38,159 nt of DNA, from contig JAPLIR010000026.1 in NCBI GenBank assembly GCA_026389015.1, forward strand, positions 1 to 38,159. The letters run 5' to 3'. Source of the DNA: Candidatus Dependentiae bacterium. Its GTDB lineage: Bacteria > Babelota > Babeliae > Babelales > Vermiphilaceae. Shown piece after piece: positions 1 through 7,695 of the stretch. The notes under the pieces were generated by a model. The model was given only the letters and a program-made list of their open reading frames with translations, was not told the DNA's origin and ran no database searches. Within the stretch, counting starts at the first letter, position 1. Each line of letters opens with the position of its first letter. A program made the position numbers and the translations under genes.

Positions 1-482
1 ACAAGTTTGGCAAGCCCGGACCAATTACGCTCAAAAGGGCGGTTCAGGGTATAGACCTTAATAATAGCAACGTCCGACAGTCCGAATTCGTCTCTGAGTT
101 TGTGTATATTGGTTTCTTGTGATGGAATGCTGCCCAGAATAAGGGGTGATTTGCCATCGCTGATGTGGATAATGGCACCTTGTCCATTGCGTTCTATATG
201 AACGCCATTGATAGGGGTGCTCGTAGGTTTTGGGGCATCGGTTATACGGTTGTAATTAAATTTTTTGTCAAAGTTATTAGTAGCCATGCGTCCAAAAGCA
301 GAAACAACAGATCCGCACCATGCGCCCCAGTGGTCATTTCTATCGTATCGTTTGAGGGTCTTTGTAGAAGTATTAGTAGAATTGCTCGTTGTGGTTCTTG
401 TAGTTTTCTGTGTGCCTATGCCAAATGTCGTTATGGCAATAAACAATACTGCGATAATCCATATGCCTTGAGTTTTCTTCAT
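1..482 (-). CDS. Exported dual-specificity-phosphatase-like protein, C-terminus beyond window
   Basis: The gene reads leftwards off the window edge, so only the first 160 residues are visible. The start at 482 is supported by GGAG eight bases upstream. Residues 1-23 (MKKTQGIWIIAVLFIAITTF...) form a signal peptide or membrane anchor, followed by a Thr/Ser/Asn-rich stretch. From about residue 108 the text ISDGKSPLILGSIPS, then NIHKLRDEFGL and VYTLNRPFE, resembles the first strands and helix of DUSP/PTPMT-type phosphatases (LxLGxxP ... VINLN). The HCxxxxxR catalytic loop would lie outside the window, so activity cannot be judged. If correct, this is a phosphatase acting outside the cytoplasm. 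The alternative is an exported protein of unknown fold. Plus-strand ORFs here are shadows. Confidence 0.5.
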   Translation of the reverse strand, partial: MKKTQGIWIIAVLFIAITTFGIGTQKTTRTTTSNSTNTSTKTLKRYDRNDHWGAWCGSVVSAFGRMATNNFDKKFNYNRITDAPKPTSTPINGVHIERNGQGAIIHISDGKSPLILGSIPSQETNIHKLRDEFGLSDVAIIKVYTLNRPFERNWSGLAKL

Positions 483-976
483 GAAATTCTCCATAACTAA
501 AAAATAACACGAAAAGAATCGTTTACTATTTATTAAAATCCATCTATTGACAAGTATATGGATTATGGTGATTTTGGCAAGGACGGGGGGAATTTCTAGC
601 CGGGTGTCGCCATTTAAATAGGTTTTAAATAAGGTTTTTTCAGAGTTTTTTCTCATCAAAAAAATTTCTCCCGCCGACCTCGCTGAGGGAAGCGCCCTTG
701 GCGCGTACTTGAAGCGTTCCAGAAAACACCCTTCAACTTCGCCCTATTTTATAGGGCTACATTCAGGGAAGACGGCGTTGAGATTATCCTTTTAATTCAA
801 GGTTTTAAATGCGTAAGCCCTGGGGCGCCTTGGCTACATTTCATAAAACTTTGTGTAATTTTATTGCATCTTAAGCGATACTTTCAGTCTTTAGAAGACA
901 AAAGTATGGTTTTAGGGGCGATGTGTTATATACTTTTTTTGAGATTGTTTTTCAATATTTATGGTGAAAGTAGCTT
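483..976. other. Intergenic region, no gene seen
   Basis: No convincing ORF lies in these 494 bases between the leftward phosphatase-like gene and the rightward nuclease gene. It presumably carries both divergent promoters, but I could not choose convincing boxes for either. The middle is a GC-rich run of stem-loops (see 672-777). A further GC-rich patch near 815-836 contains GGCTACATT, also present at 755-763. Confidence 0.5.
672..777. other. Cluster of perfect stem-loops, possible structured RNA
   Basis: Four perfect local inverted repeats follow one another in GC-rich sequence: CCTC-GCT-GAGG (678-688), GCGCC-CTT-GGCGC (692-704), TTGAAG/CTTCAA (709-714 with 731-736) and GCCCTAT-TTT-ATAGGGC (741-757). 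They are framed by CGCCG (672-676) and CGGCG (773-777), which can pair as a closing stem. The result would be a multibranched fold of about 106 nt. There is no U-tract on either side, so it is not a simple terminator. It does not show the conserved cores of tRNA, tmRNA, SRP RNA or RNase P RNA that I could recognise. The strand cannot be decided, and a remnant of a REP-like repeat is an alternative. Confidence 0.35.
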
Positions 977-2137
977 ATGATTAAAAAAATAAAAAAAATC
1001 GTTGAAATCAAGATTTCTTCCAAAGAATATGCTTTGGCCTTAAAAAGTATTCTAGAGCAAATCCATAAAGCCCAGTTTGAAGCAGTTGTTGGCGTTAACC
1101 AAGTACTTAACAATCTTTATTGGTCGATTGGAAAAACCATTGCTATTAAACAAAAAGAGAATGATTGGGGGTCTCATCACATCGAAAGTATTGCCAACGA
1201 TTTGCAAAATGCATTTCCCGGAAGAGGGGGGTTTTCAAGGGCCAATATATTTCGGATTAAGGCATTCTATGAGGCTTATGAAAAAAGTCGCACAGCTGTG
1301 CGACAATTAGAAGAATTGCCGATTTTCAGTGTTCCCTGGGGGCATAACGTGGTGCTTCTTGAAAGGCTTGAAAATAATAGTGAACGACTTTGGTATGCAC
1401 AAAAGTCACTTGTAGAAGGTTGGAGCCGAGCTACGTTAGAATCGTGTATCAAGACTAACTTGTTTCATCGTGAAGGTAAGGCGATAACCAATTTTACTAA
1501 AACGTTGTTGGTTCCTCATTCCGAAAAAGCACAACAATCATTTAAAGATCCGTATTTTGTTGATTTTCTCAGTCTGCCCGATGAGTATACTGAACAAGAA
1601 TTGGAAAAAGGGTTGATAGACAACATTCAAAAGCTGTTGCTTGAGATGGGCAAGGGCTTTGCTTTTGTTGGAAGACAGCATCATCTTGAGGTAAGCGGCA
1701 AAGATTTTTACCTCGACCTCCTTTTCTATCATTTTAAGTTGCGCTGTTTTGTGATAGTAGAGTTAAAGGCTAAAGAATTTGATCCACGAGATATCGGGCA
1801 GTTGAATTTTTATTTATCTGCCGTGGATGATTTAATAAAATCGCCAGAAGACAAGCCAACCATTGGGTTACTATTATGCAAGACAAAAGATAATGTCATT
1901 GTGGAATATGCATTGCGTAGTATTAATAAGCCTATCGGCGTCGCTGAGTACACAACAGAAATCACTAAGAAATTGCCTAAAGAGCTCAAGAGCAGTTTGC
2001 CAACCATAGCTGAGATAGAAACAGAATTGGAAAAGCAAGAGATGCTAGCTGAGGCAATTAAGCCTAGAAAAAAAGCCATTGCAAAGGCTAAGCCTAAAAG
2101 GCGACAATCTAAAAAAGCGAAGATAATAAAAAAATAA
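977..2137 (+). CDS. YhcG/DUF1016-family PD-(D/E)XK nuclease
   Basis: The 386-residue protein matches the YhcG/DUF1016 family along its length. Residues 25-170 are the N-terminal domain (LYWSIGKTI, then WGHNVVLLERL and W-x-R-A-x-LE). Residues 190-340 are the PDDEXK nuclease fold, with FVGRQHHLEV, DFYLDLLFYH, VELKAKEFDPRDIGQLNFYL and IGLLLCK. Likely catalytic residues are D247, E262 and K264, with Q275 after them. The final 40 residues are Lys-rich and could bind nucleic acid. The family occurs in mobile and defence settings and beside restriction systems; no partner gene is visible here. There is no strong ribosome-binding site before the chosen ATG (only GGTGAAAG). The gene is convergent with holB, with nine bases between them. 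Confidence 0.85.
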   Translation: MIKKIKKIVEIKISSKEYALALKSILEQIHKAQFEAVVGVNQVLNNLYWSIGKTIAIKQKENDWGSHHIESIANDLQNAFPGRGGFSRANIFRIKAFYEAYEKSRTAVRQLEELPIFSVPWGHNVVLLERLENNSERLWYAQKSLVEGWSRATLESCIKTNLFHREGKAITNFTKTLLVPHSEKAQQSFKDPYFVDFLSLPDEYTEQELEKGLIDNIQKLLLEMGKGFAFVGRQHHLEVSGKDFYLDLLFYHFKLRCFVIVELKAKEFDPRDIGQLNFYLSAVDDLIKSPEDKPTIGLLLCKTKDNVIVEYALRSINKPIGVAEYTTEITKKLPKELKSSLPTIAEIETELEKQEMLAEAIKPRKKAIAKAKPKRRQSKKAKIIKK

Positions 2138-2146
2138 CATGTGTTT

Positions 2147-2935
2147 TTATAACTTCTTGATTTGCAGGAATAGATTCTTCCAGAAAATCTTGCTGCTGCC
2201 GGGCATAGGGGGCATGGTGATCGCTTGCTGGATTTTGGTAATAACGTTATACGATTCTTTGACGACCATTTGTTCGTTTTCTATGACTGCGCTTCTGCAG
2301 ATGGCAAGCCAGTGGGCAAATAAGGCGTCAAGGAGTTCAATGCTGTCTCGTTCGGTTATTTTTGATTGCTCAAGAGCGGCTAAGAATATACTGGGGTTGT
2401 GGGCTTTTGTGGTGGTGAAGAAATCAAATAAGGCTGAGGTTCGATTGAACGCTGAAGTGTTGAATGAATGGACAATGCAGCGGGAACGAATCGTGGGCAG
2501 TATTGGCTCTTGCCGTTCAGCCAAAAGAATGAAGTGGTAACCTGCTGGTGGTTCCTCGAGCGATTTGAGCAAACTATTGGCGCAGGTCAGCGTCAAAAAA
2601 TCTGCTTTTTGAAGCACAAAGAAAAAGTGCTCGTCAGGATTAAGCGCGTATGCGATGGTGTTGAAAATGATGGAAAGTTCATCGAGCGTGTAATTTTTTT
2701 CTGGCTTAACCCAACGTACAGCATGATGCTGTCGATCTCTTATTTGTGTGCAGGCAGTGCAATACTGACAGCCTTGTTGTGCACAAAAGAATTTTTGTAG
2801 GTAAAGTTCTGTATGCTCAACTAAGAAGTCATGTGACCCTATCCACAACTGTGCAGGAGGGGTCAAGGCATGGTCTGCTTGTGGACTCAAAAGCGCATTG
2901 TTTTCGTTTAAAGAATGTTGTGTTGCATGAGCCAT
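2147..2935 (-). CDS. holB: DNA polymerase III delta' subunit
   Basis: This is the clamp-loader delta' subunit, which opens and loads the sliding clamp with tau/gamma and delta. The 262-residue protein is a short family member. Cys51, Cys56, Cys59 and Cys62 form the zinc module. NSLLKSLEEPP (120-130) and the SRC motif (TIRSRC, 148-153) are diagnostic. No P-loop is present in the N-terminal region, as is common for delta' subunits. The start at 2935 lies inside the end of tmk, giving a 28-base overlap, with GGAG seven bases before it. The tmk-holB pairing is common in bacteria and supports the call. Expression is probably translationally coupled to tmk. Confidence 0.88.
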   Translation of the reverse strand: MAHATQHSLNENNALLSPQADHALTPPAQLWIGSHDFLVEHTELYLQKFFCAQQGCQYCTACTQIRDRQHHAVRWVKPEKNYTLDELSIIFNTIAYALNPDEHFFFVLQKADFLTLTCANSLLKSLEEPPAGYHFILLAERQEPILPTIRSRCIVHSFNTSAFNRTSALFDFFTTTKAHNPSIFLAALEQSKITERDSIELLDALFAHWLAICRSAVIENEQMVVKESYNVITKIQQAITMPPMPGSSKIFWKNLFLQIKKL

Positions 2936-3546
2936 TGCATTACTCCATCTAAAGCTTTTTGTGCCAGTTGCTCAGGTGATTCTTGACCATCTAAGGTGAT
3001 GACATTATCGCGTGTGCTGAAGATTTCTTTAAAGCCAGCGATTAATCTTTTGGTGAACTCAGTACTTTCTTTTTCAAATGAAGTGAGTTGTTCATTGCGT
3101 TTTTTAAGACGTAGTAAGGAAACTTCAAGAGGAATATCAACAAAGAGGGTGAGGTTGGGTGTAATGCCATTCATTGACCAGGCGTTAATCATAGCAATCG
3201 TTTCACGATCCAGTCCTCGGCCATAGCCTTGATAAACTAACGACGAATCGGCCATGCGATCGGAGATCACCAACTGTTTGTTGCGCAACGCAGGAATAAT
3301 CACATCCTCAAAATGTTGTGCGCGATCTGCTGCAAAAAGGAGGTATTCAGCTTTGGCGGTGATGGGTACTTGTTTTTCTTGCACCAAGGTTCGCAATTGT
3401 TTGCCCAGCGGCGTAGAGCCCGGTTCTTTGGTCAGCAATACTGGCAACCCTTTTTGTTTGAGCGCTTCAAATAGGTTGCTTGCGAGCGTGCTTTTTCCTG
3501 AGCCGTCGATGCCTTCAAGCGTAAGTAGAAAACCTTGTTTTATCAT
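2908..3546 (-). CDS. tmk: Thymidylate kinase
   Basis: The 212-residue protein phosphorylates dTMP to dTDP. The P-loop is EGIDGSGKST (11-20). TKEPGSTPLG (39-48), AADRAQHF (72-79) and DRMADSSLVYQG (96-107) are the dTMP-binding and DR-signature segments. In the last, Met replaces the usual aromatic residue after DR, and Leu-Val replaces the usual Ala before YQG. Length is normal for the family. No clear Shine-Dalgarno precedes the ATG. The gene heads the tmk-holB pair and is divergent from the ferredoxin operon, sharing a 145-base intergenic region that holds a perfect palindrome. Confidence 0.93.
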   Translation of the reverse strand: MIKQGFLLTLEGIDGSGKSTLASNLFEALKQKGLPVLLTKEPGSTPLGKQLRTLVQEKQVPITAKAEYLLFAADRAQHFEDVIIPALRNKQLVISDRMADSSLVYQGYGRGLDRETIAMINAWSMNGITPNLTLFVDIPLEVSLLRLKKRNEQLTSFEKESTEFTKRLIAGFKEIFSTRDNVITLDGQESPEQLAQKALDGVMQWLMQHNIL

Positions 3547-3593
3547 AGCTTTTGCGTTGTTTTTTTATCGTGGTAGTTTGCGATATTTTATCT

Positions 3594-3611
3594 TATACTT
3601 GAAAAAGTATA
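3594..3611. promoter_or_regulatory. Palindrome in tmk/ferredoxin divergent region
   Basis: TATACTT-GAAA-AAGTATA is a perfect 7+4+7 inverted repeat in the divergent intergenic region. It has the size of a dimeric regulator site. A -35-like TTGAAA overlaps its centre on the plus strand. The regulator is unknown. Confidence 0.35.
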
Positions 3612-3643
3612 GCGCATTGTTTGGGTAATGTCTTTATTCTACT

Positions 3644-3668
3644 ACGCCAAAACGTTTGCGTTTTTTTT
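3644..3668 (+). terminator. Terminator-like hairpin in ferredoxin leader
   Basis: ACGC-c-AAA pairs with TTT-GCGT around an ACG loop (one bulged C) and runs straight into seven T. This has the form of an intrinsic terminator on the plus strand. It lies 23 bases before the ferredoxin start, with no rightward gene upstream, so it may act as an attenuator of the ferredoxin/acyl-CoA ligase operon. Confidence 0.4.
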
Positions 3669-3691
3669 GATGATTTATGTAAAAGGATTTT

Positions 3692-3880
3692 ATGAAAAAA
3701 GTTATGATAGAACCGGGGTGTATTACCTGTGGTGCATGCGAATTTATTGCGCCAGAAGTGTTTGAAGTAACTGATGTTTCGCGTGTCAAAAAGTGTGTAG
3801 ATTTTGCTGTCTATAAAGAGAGTATTAGGCAGGCTGCACTCGCATGTCCGGTTAATGTTATTAAGTACGAGGAAGAGTAA
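3692..3880 (+). CDS. Small [4Fe-4S] ferredoxin
   Basis: The 62-residue protein is a single-cluster ferredoxin used as a cytoplasmic one-electron carrier. Ligands are C10, C13 and C16 (CITCGAC) and C52 (ACPVNVI); an extra Cys35 lies between them. The order CxxCxxC ... CP is that of monocluster ferredoxins, with the second cluster motif lost. AAAAGGA precedes the ATG by four bases. The acyl-CoA ligase starts four bases after the stop, so the two are surely cotranscribed. The biochemical link between them is not clear from sequence. Confidence 0.88.
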   Translation: MKKVMIEPGCITCGACEFIAPEVFEVTDVSRVKKCVDFAVYKESIRQAALACPVNVIKYEEE

Positions 3881-3884
3881 GCGT

Positions 3885-5465
3885 ATGTCGATAAAAAAAC
3901 AATTATATGGTTATGATCATGATGCAAAGCAACTGTTTGATAAGCTGTATCAAGAGAGTTTAGTTGACGGAAAATTATTGTGTTTAGGGCAGCTGCTTGA
4001 GCGAGCAGTCAAACGATTTCCTGACAATGTTGCCTTGATTTGGCAAGACCGTTCAATCACCTTTAAAGAGTTGTATTATCGCGCCAGCTTGTTGAGCACA
4101 AAATTGCTCGAAAAAGGTGTGCAACCACGCGATCGTGTATTGCTTTTTTTTGAGAACTCATTTGAATTTTATGTTGGTTATTTTGCTATCGTGCAGGTAG
4201 GTGCTGTGGTTGCGCCACTTAACTTTTTTTTAGGCGAAACCGAATTGCGTCACATTGTACATGATGCACAACCTAAGATGATTATAACGGCATCAAGTAA
4301 TCGTGAAAATTTTGAAAAAGTTGATGCGCAAAAGTATGCGCAGTTTATGACTGAAGAAGATATGGATTTGGTAACTGCGGTGCCGCATAATGTTGAGCTG
4401 TTTGCTATCCGTAAACTCGAACCCCACGAAATGGCTGCTTTGTTGTACACCTCAGGAACTACGGGCTTGCCAAAAGGTGTTATGTTAAGCTCTAAAAATA
4501 TTATGACCAATGTATTGCAGCTTGCTGCGTGTCACGCTATATATTCAACAGACCGTGTTTTTGGTATCTTGCCGTTGTTCCATAGTTTTGCGCAGAATGC
4601 TTTTGTGTGGATGAGTACTTTTTCTGGTTACACCGTGATTTTATTACCTAAAATTGAGCGTCGCTATATTGAAGCAGGCTTAAAGCATAAACCTACGGTG
4701 GTATTTGGTGTGCCGGCGTTATTTGGTTTGTTTTGTTTACTCAAAACATTGTCATTCGATACCGTGCGAGTATTTTTGTCTGGCGCAGATGTTTTACCTG
4801 ATAAAATTCGTGCCGCATTTGCCTTGGTATATCGTCGCAAATTATACAATGGCTACGGATTGACTGAAACATCGCCAGCCGTATCTATAGACCTTGGCGC
4901 TGTTACCGAGCCCACTAATTGCATCGGTATTCCTTTGGTAGGCTTAGAAGTAGCTATTCGGGATGAAAAAGGTCAAAAGGTGTCAGATGGAACCATTGGA
5001 GATCTTACCGTTAAAGGTGACAACGTCATGCTTGGCTATTACAATGCCCCAGAAATGACTGCTGCGACTATTAAAGATGGCTGGCTGTATACGGGAGACT
5101 TGGCCTATATCGACCCAAATGGCAAGATTGTGATAGCAGGCCGCTTGAAAGATCTTATCATTCACAAAGGCTTTAATATTTATCCGCAAGAAATCGAAAA
5201 CGTACTGATGCTCCATCCCAATGTTATTCGGGTTGGGGTTGTGGGCAAGCTTGATGAATCGGGGACTGAAGTGCCGGTGGCATTCTTACAGGTGCGCGTT
5301 GCGCAGCCAGGAATCGAAAAAGAGTTAAAACAACTGTGTTTAAATCATTTGGCTAACTACAAAGTCCCCCGAGAATTTTTTGTGACAACAGAGAACTTGC
5401 CGGTGACCGCTACAGCTAAAGTTGATAAAAAGGTACTCAGAAAGCGATTGAATCCCGAAAAATAG
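3885..5465 (+). CDS. Long-chain fatty-acid-CoA ligase-like AMP-forming synthetase
   Basis: The 526-residue enzyme belongs to the ANL superfamily, which adenylates a carboxylate and passes it to CoA. Motifs in order are LLYTSGTTGLPKG (187-199), NGYGLTETSP (322-331), WLYTGD (400-405), GRLKDLIIHKGFNIYPQEIE (419-438) and the C-terminal LPVTATAKVDKK (505-516) with the probable catalytic lysine K512. Ala replaces the usual Gly just before that lysine. The start at 3885 is chosen over upstream in-frame starts because GAGGAAGAG precedes it and it follows the ferredoxin stop. It probably activates fatty acids, perhaps taken from a host, for membrane lipid use (inference). Exact chain-length preference is unknown. 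Confidence 0.88.
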   Translation: MSIKKQLYGYDHDAKQLFDKLYQESLVDGKLLCLGQLLERAVKRFPDNVALIWQDRSITFKELYYRASLLSTKLLEKGVQPRDRVLLFFENSFEFYVGYFAIVQVGAVVAPLNFFLGETELRHIVHDAQPKMIITASSNRENFEKVDAQKYAQFMTEEDMDLVTAVPHNVELFAIRKLEPHEMAALLYTSGTTGLPKGVMLSSKNIMTNVLQLAACHAIYSTDRVFGILPLFHSFAQNAFVWMSTFSGYTVILLPKIERRYIEAGLKHKPTVVFGVPALFGLFCLLKTLSFDTVRVFLSGADVLPDKIRAAFALVYRRKLYNGYGLTETSPAVSIDLGAVTEPTNCIGIPLVGLEVAIRDEKGQKVSDGTIGDLTVKGDNVMLGYYNAPEMTAATIKDGWLYTGDLAYIDPNGKIVIAGRLKDLIIHKGFNIYPQEIENVLMLHPNVIRVGVVGKLDESGTEVPVAFLQVRVAQPGIEKELKQLCLNHLANYKVPREFFVTTENLPVTATAKVDKKVLRKRLNPEK

Positions 5466-5601
5466 GCTGTAGGAAGGCATAAAGGGGCATTCGAGCATGC
5501 GCTAAGGCCAATTGGTCCATATTCATTTTGAAATTCTTTATTGTGACCAGGGATCTGAATTTTCTATTAATAATCACCAGATCGAGCGTTCGAAAATAAG
5601 T

Positions 5602-5699
5602 TTGATTTTTTATGAAACTTGGTATACGATTTTAATATTGATTTAGATAACCTCCATTTCCCCTATCTGTGACGTTCTGTCTGGATGGGGGTTTTTTTT
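5602..5699 (+). ncRNA. Possible short RNA ending at intrinsic terminator
   Basis: TTGATT (5602-5607) and TACGAT (5625-5630) are 17 bases apart and would start a transcript near 5637. The terminator at 5651-5699 would end it after about 60 nt. There is no ORF inside. It could equally be chance similarity upstream of a terminator that serves the acyl-CoA ligase operon. Confidence 0.25.
5651..5699 (+). terminator. Intrinsic terminator
   Basis: CCTCCAT (5651-5657) pairs with ATGGGGG (5685-5691), including one T-G pair, and is followed by eight T. It is the first good rightward terminator after the ferredoxin/acyl-CoA ligase operon, although 185 bases past its stop. Confidence 0.6.
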
Positions 5700-5863
5700 G
5701 CTTAAAATTCCACAAAAGTTCATTTTTTGTTTCATAGAAAAGCATGCATGCTTCCTATTTATTTTGCCTTTAATGCGCATATCCTTGATAATAATTTCTA
5801 TTTGAATTAGTATTAGTATAATATGAACAGTATACAATAGAGGTAAATCACTAGGGGCATGGT

Positions 5864-6826
5864 ATGAAGTTTAGAGGTTATTATATAGTTTTGACGTATC
5901 TCCTTTCGCTATCGATAGGGAGTCATGCCTTTATTTACGAAGTAAAAGTTATGAAGAGGTGGGATGCGCAACGTAATCGAGACCATTATTTTATTGGTTG
6001 TAGTGACTTTCATGACAAAACTCATGCCGTGACGGGTGATCAAATGCAAAAGATTGAGCAACTATTAACCCAATGCGACAAGAAAAATACTAACGTGGTA
6101 GTGGAAGATTTGAGTTCAGCTAACGACAGTGGTCGGTTGGCGTGCGGACGATTTATGGTTAATTCTCGCGGGGGAATCTTGGGAGGCCTGGCAGAAAAGG
6201 GTCGTACCATGGGACTAAGCGTTGATAATGTAGAATTTAGACTTTGTCGTGTGACCTCTTTGGGGCCGGTGCTTAATAATTTGCATGCAGATATGAATAA
6301 TTTCCCCTCAGCTTCCACGGTACTTGTGGCAGCCTTGAGGGATGAAGTATTGCACGAGATTGCCCAGATTCAGGCCTATGAAGATGGTCCAATAGCAAAA
6401 AAAATGTACGCGCAGGGAATTCATGATGCAAAGAATCAATTGAAAGAATTACATATCGATCGTCATCAACAAATGACCATAGCAGATTTTTTAAATACTC
6501 ATGCAAAACCTGAAGGGCGTTTAGAATTGCTCAAAACATTATTAACCTTTGATAGTGGCCTGCTTGATTTAAAAATAGTCCATTCAGTCATGAATGCTCA
6601 AGATAAACAAAAAAGCATCGCTATTGCAGGTGGCTCGCACATTGGCCGTGTTGGCGAATTGCTTGAAAAATTTGGCTACCAGCACGTCAAGACAACTAAG
6701 GTTATTTTTGGTCGTGAACATAATCTGCAAAAATGTTTGGGCTCTCATATTATTGATGGTGCTTTTTGTATGAAACCGGAACCCATTAATCTTGATTTTC
6801 TTGATGCCGTTATTTTAAGTCAATAA
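5864..6826 (+). CDS. Exported protein of unknown function
   Basis: The 320-residue protein has a signal peptide (MKFRGYYIVLTYLLSLSIGSHA) that should be cleaved near residue 22. The mature part starts with alternating strand and helix segments: YFIGCSDFHDKTHAV, NVVVEDLSS, a Gly-rich SRGGILGGLAEKG segment, and near the C-terminus IAIAGGSHIGRVGELLEKFG. The HxGrvxxLL arrangement is distantly like TraB/GumN or haem-binding ChaN-type proteins, but I would not assign it. The start has AGGGG nine bases upstream. It converges on the next gene with only eight bases between the stop codons. It is probably periplasmic or secreted. Confidence 0.7.
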   Translation: MKFRGYYIVLTYLLSLSIGSHAFIYEVKVMKRWDAQRNRDHYFIGCSDFHDKTHAVTGDQMQKIEQLLTQCDKKNTNVVVEDLSSANDSGRLACGRFMVNSRGGILGGLAEKGRTMGLSVDNVEFRLCRVTSLGPVLNNLHADMNNFPSASTVLVAALRDEVLHEIAQIQAYEDGPIAKKMYAQGIHDAKNQLKELHIDRHQQMTIADFLNTHAKPEGRLELLKTLLTFDSGLLDLKIVHSVMNAQDKQKSIAIAGGSHIGRVGELLEKFGYQHVKTTKVIFGREHNLQKCLGSHIIDGAFCMKPEPINLDFLDAVILSQ

Positions 6827-6834
6827 TCATGTTT

Positions 6835-7626
6835 TTATGAACCCACCAACCAACTTTTCATCCATGAATAGGCGCTCACAACAGGAGTTAGGGGATTGAG
6901 ATATCGTGTCCACGACTTTGTAGGTTCTTGTTGTGGTACGACAGGAGCTGAAGCAGGTAATTTTTTAGATCCTGCTCGTAGCATGCGACTTTCTTGATTC
7001 TTCTGACATAGTGTTTGAATTGCCGCATGCGTATTGTTGATTTCTTGCTTTAATGTTTCTAATTTTTCTGATTTGCAATCAGTTAAGGGAATATTGCGTA
7101 TTTTTCTTAATTCCTCGTGGGTGAATTCATTTTGTGCATGGGCATATTCGTGATGTTTAATAGTACTATCATGGCGTGCATTATTTTCTTGTTTATCTTC
7201 ATCAATGCGTGCGAGAAACTCGGTGTGTTGATCATCCATCAGTTTTTTTAGTGCTTCTATTTTATACGTGAGTGCGGTCTGGAGTTCTTTCATTTCTTGT
7301 CGTAAAACTACTATTTTTTCTCGCTGTTTTTTATTGTTATATAACAAGTAACAACTACCTGTTGTTAGTGCTGTTCCGGCAATAATGGTTATTTTTGCAG
7401 CATAGTATCCTAAGTCTTCATGTAGTGTCTTACTAAAGCTTGCACGAAACCCGTTGTTATTATTCATTGTCGGTGCAAGTTTGAGAAGGGTTTTGTTTGC
7501 AGGCTGCGCCATTGATGTGACCGGCGCTGATGGTTTTGCCATTGCAATGCTTATTTGAATACACGTAGATAGTGAAAAAACTAGACTAGCGAGAGCTAGC
7601 CTAGTTTGACATTTTATTAAAAGCAT
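6835..7626 (-). CDS. Exported coiled-coil membrane protein, unknown function
   Basis: This 263-residue protein has an N-terminal signal or anchor (about 8-30), a Pro/Asn-rich stretch, a transmembrane helix (about 74-97, AAKITIIAGTALTTGSCYLLY) and then a charged coiled coil (about 100-215). The C-terminal tail holds many Trp and Tyr (WTRYLNPLTPVVSAYSWMKSW). No family is recognised. GGAGGAG six bases before the ATG is a near-perfect Shine-Dalgarno, but it is buried in a long hairpin (7631-7688). The gene follows the CBS/cysteine synthase gene on the same strand by 69 bases and may be cotranscribed with it. Confidence 0.7.
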   Translation of the reverse strand: MLLIKCQTRLALASLVFSLSTCIQISIAMAKPSAPVTSMAQPANKTLLKLAPTMNNNNGFRASFSKTLHEDLGYYAAKITIIAGTALTTGSCYLLYNNKKQREKIVVLRQEMKELQTALTYKIEALKKLMDDQHTEFLARIDEDKQENNARHDSTIKHHEYAHAQNEFTHEELRKIRNIPLTDCKSEKLETLKQEINNTHAAIQTLCQKNQESRMLRAGSKKLPASAPVVPQQEPTKSWTRYLNPLTPVVSAYSWMKSWLVGS

Positions 7627-7630
7627 ATAA

Positions 7631-7688
7631 CTCCTCCATAGTTAACTATAAACCATGCAATCTGGTTTCTACTTTAACTATAGAGGAG
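7631..7688 (-). promoter_or_regulatory. Shine-Dalgarno-sequestering hairpin
   Basis: Read on the minus strand, CTCCTCTATAGTTAA (7688-7674) pairs with TTAACTATGGAGGAG (7645-7631), with 14 Watson-Crick pairs plus one wobble. Inside, AAACCA pairs with TGGTTT around a 7-nt loop. The 3' arm contains the GGAGGAG ribosome-binding site of the coiled-coil gene. No U-tract follows, so it is not a normal terminator. The simplest reading is translational control by ribosome-site masking. Confidence 0.6.
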
Positions 7689-7695
7689 AATTTTA

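Larger units (their letters stand above)
5466..5863. other. Intergenic region with terminator and possible small RNA
   Basis: No ORF is credible in these 398 bases. An intrinsic terminator ends at 5699. A promoter-like pair just before it could give a very short RNA. From 5700 to 5863 the DNA is AT-rich and should hold the promoter of the next gene; TATAAT at 5817-5822 is a candidate -10 without a good -35. Confidence 0.5.

Noticed and set aside
165-500. Two plus-strand frames over the left-edge gene
   Set aside because: They mirror the minus-strand phosphatase-like gene, which has a signal peptide and a good ribosome site.
3804-3884. Longer N-terminus for the acyl-CoA ligase
   Set aside because: It would overlap the ferredoxin gene; the ATG at 3885 has GAGGAAGAG and begins the normal domain.
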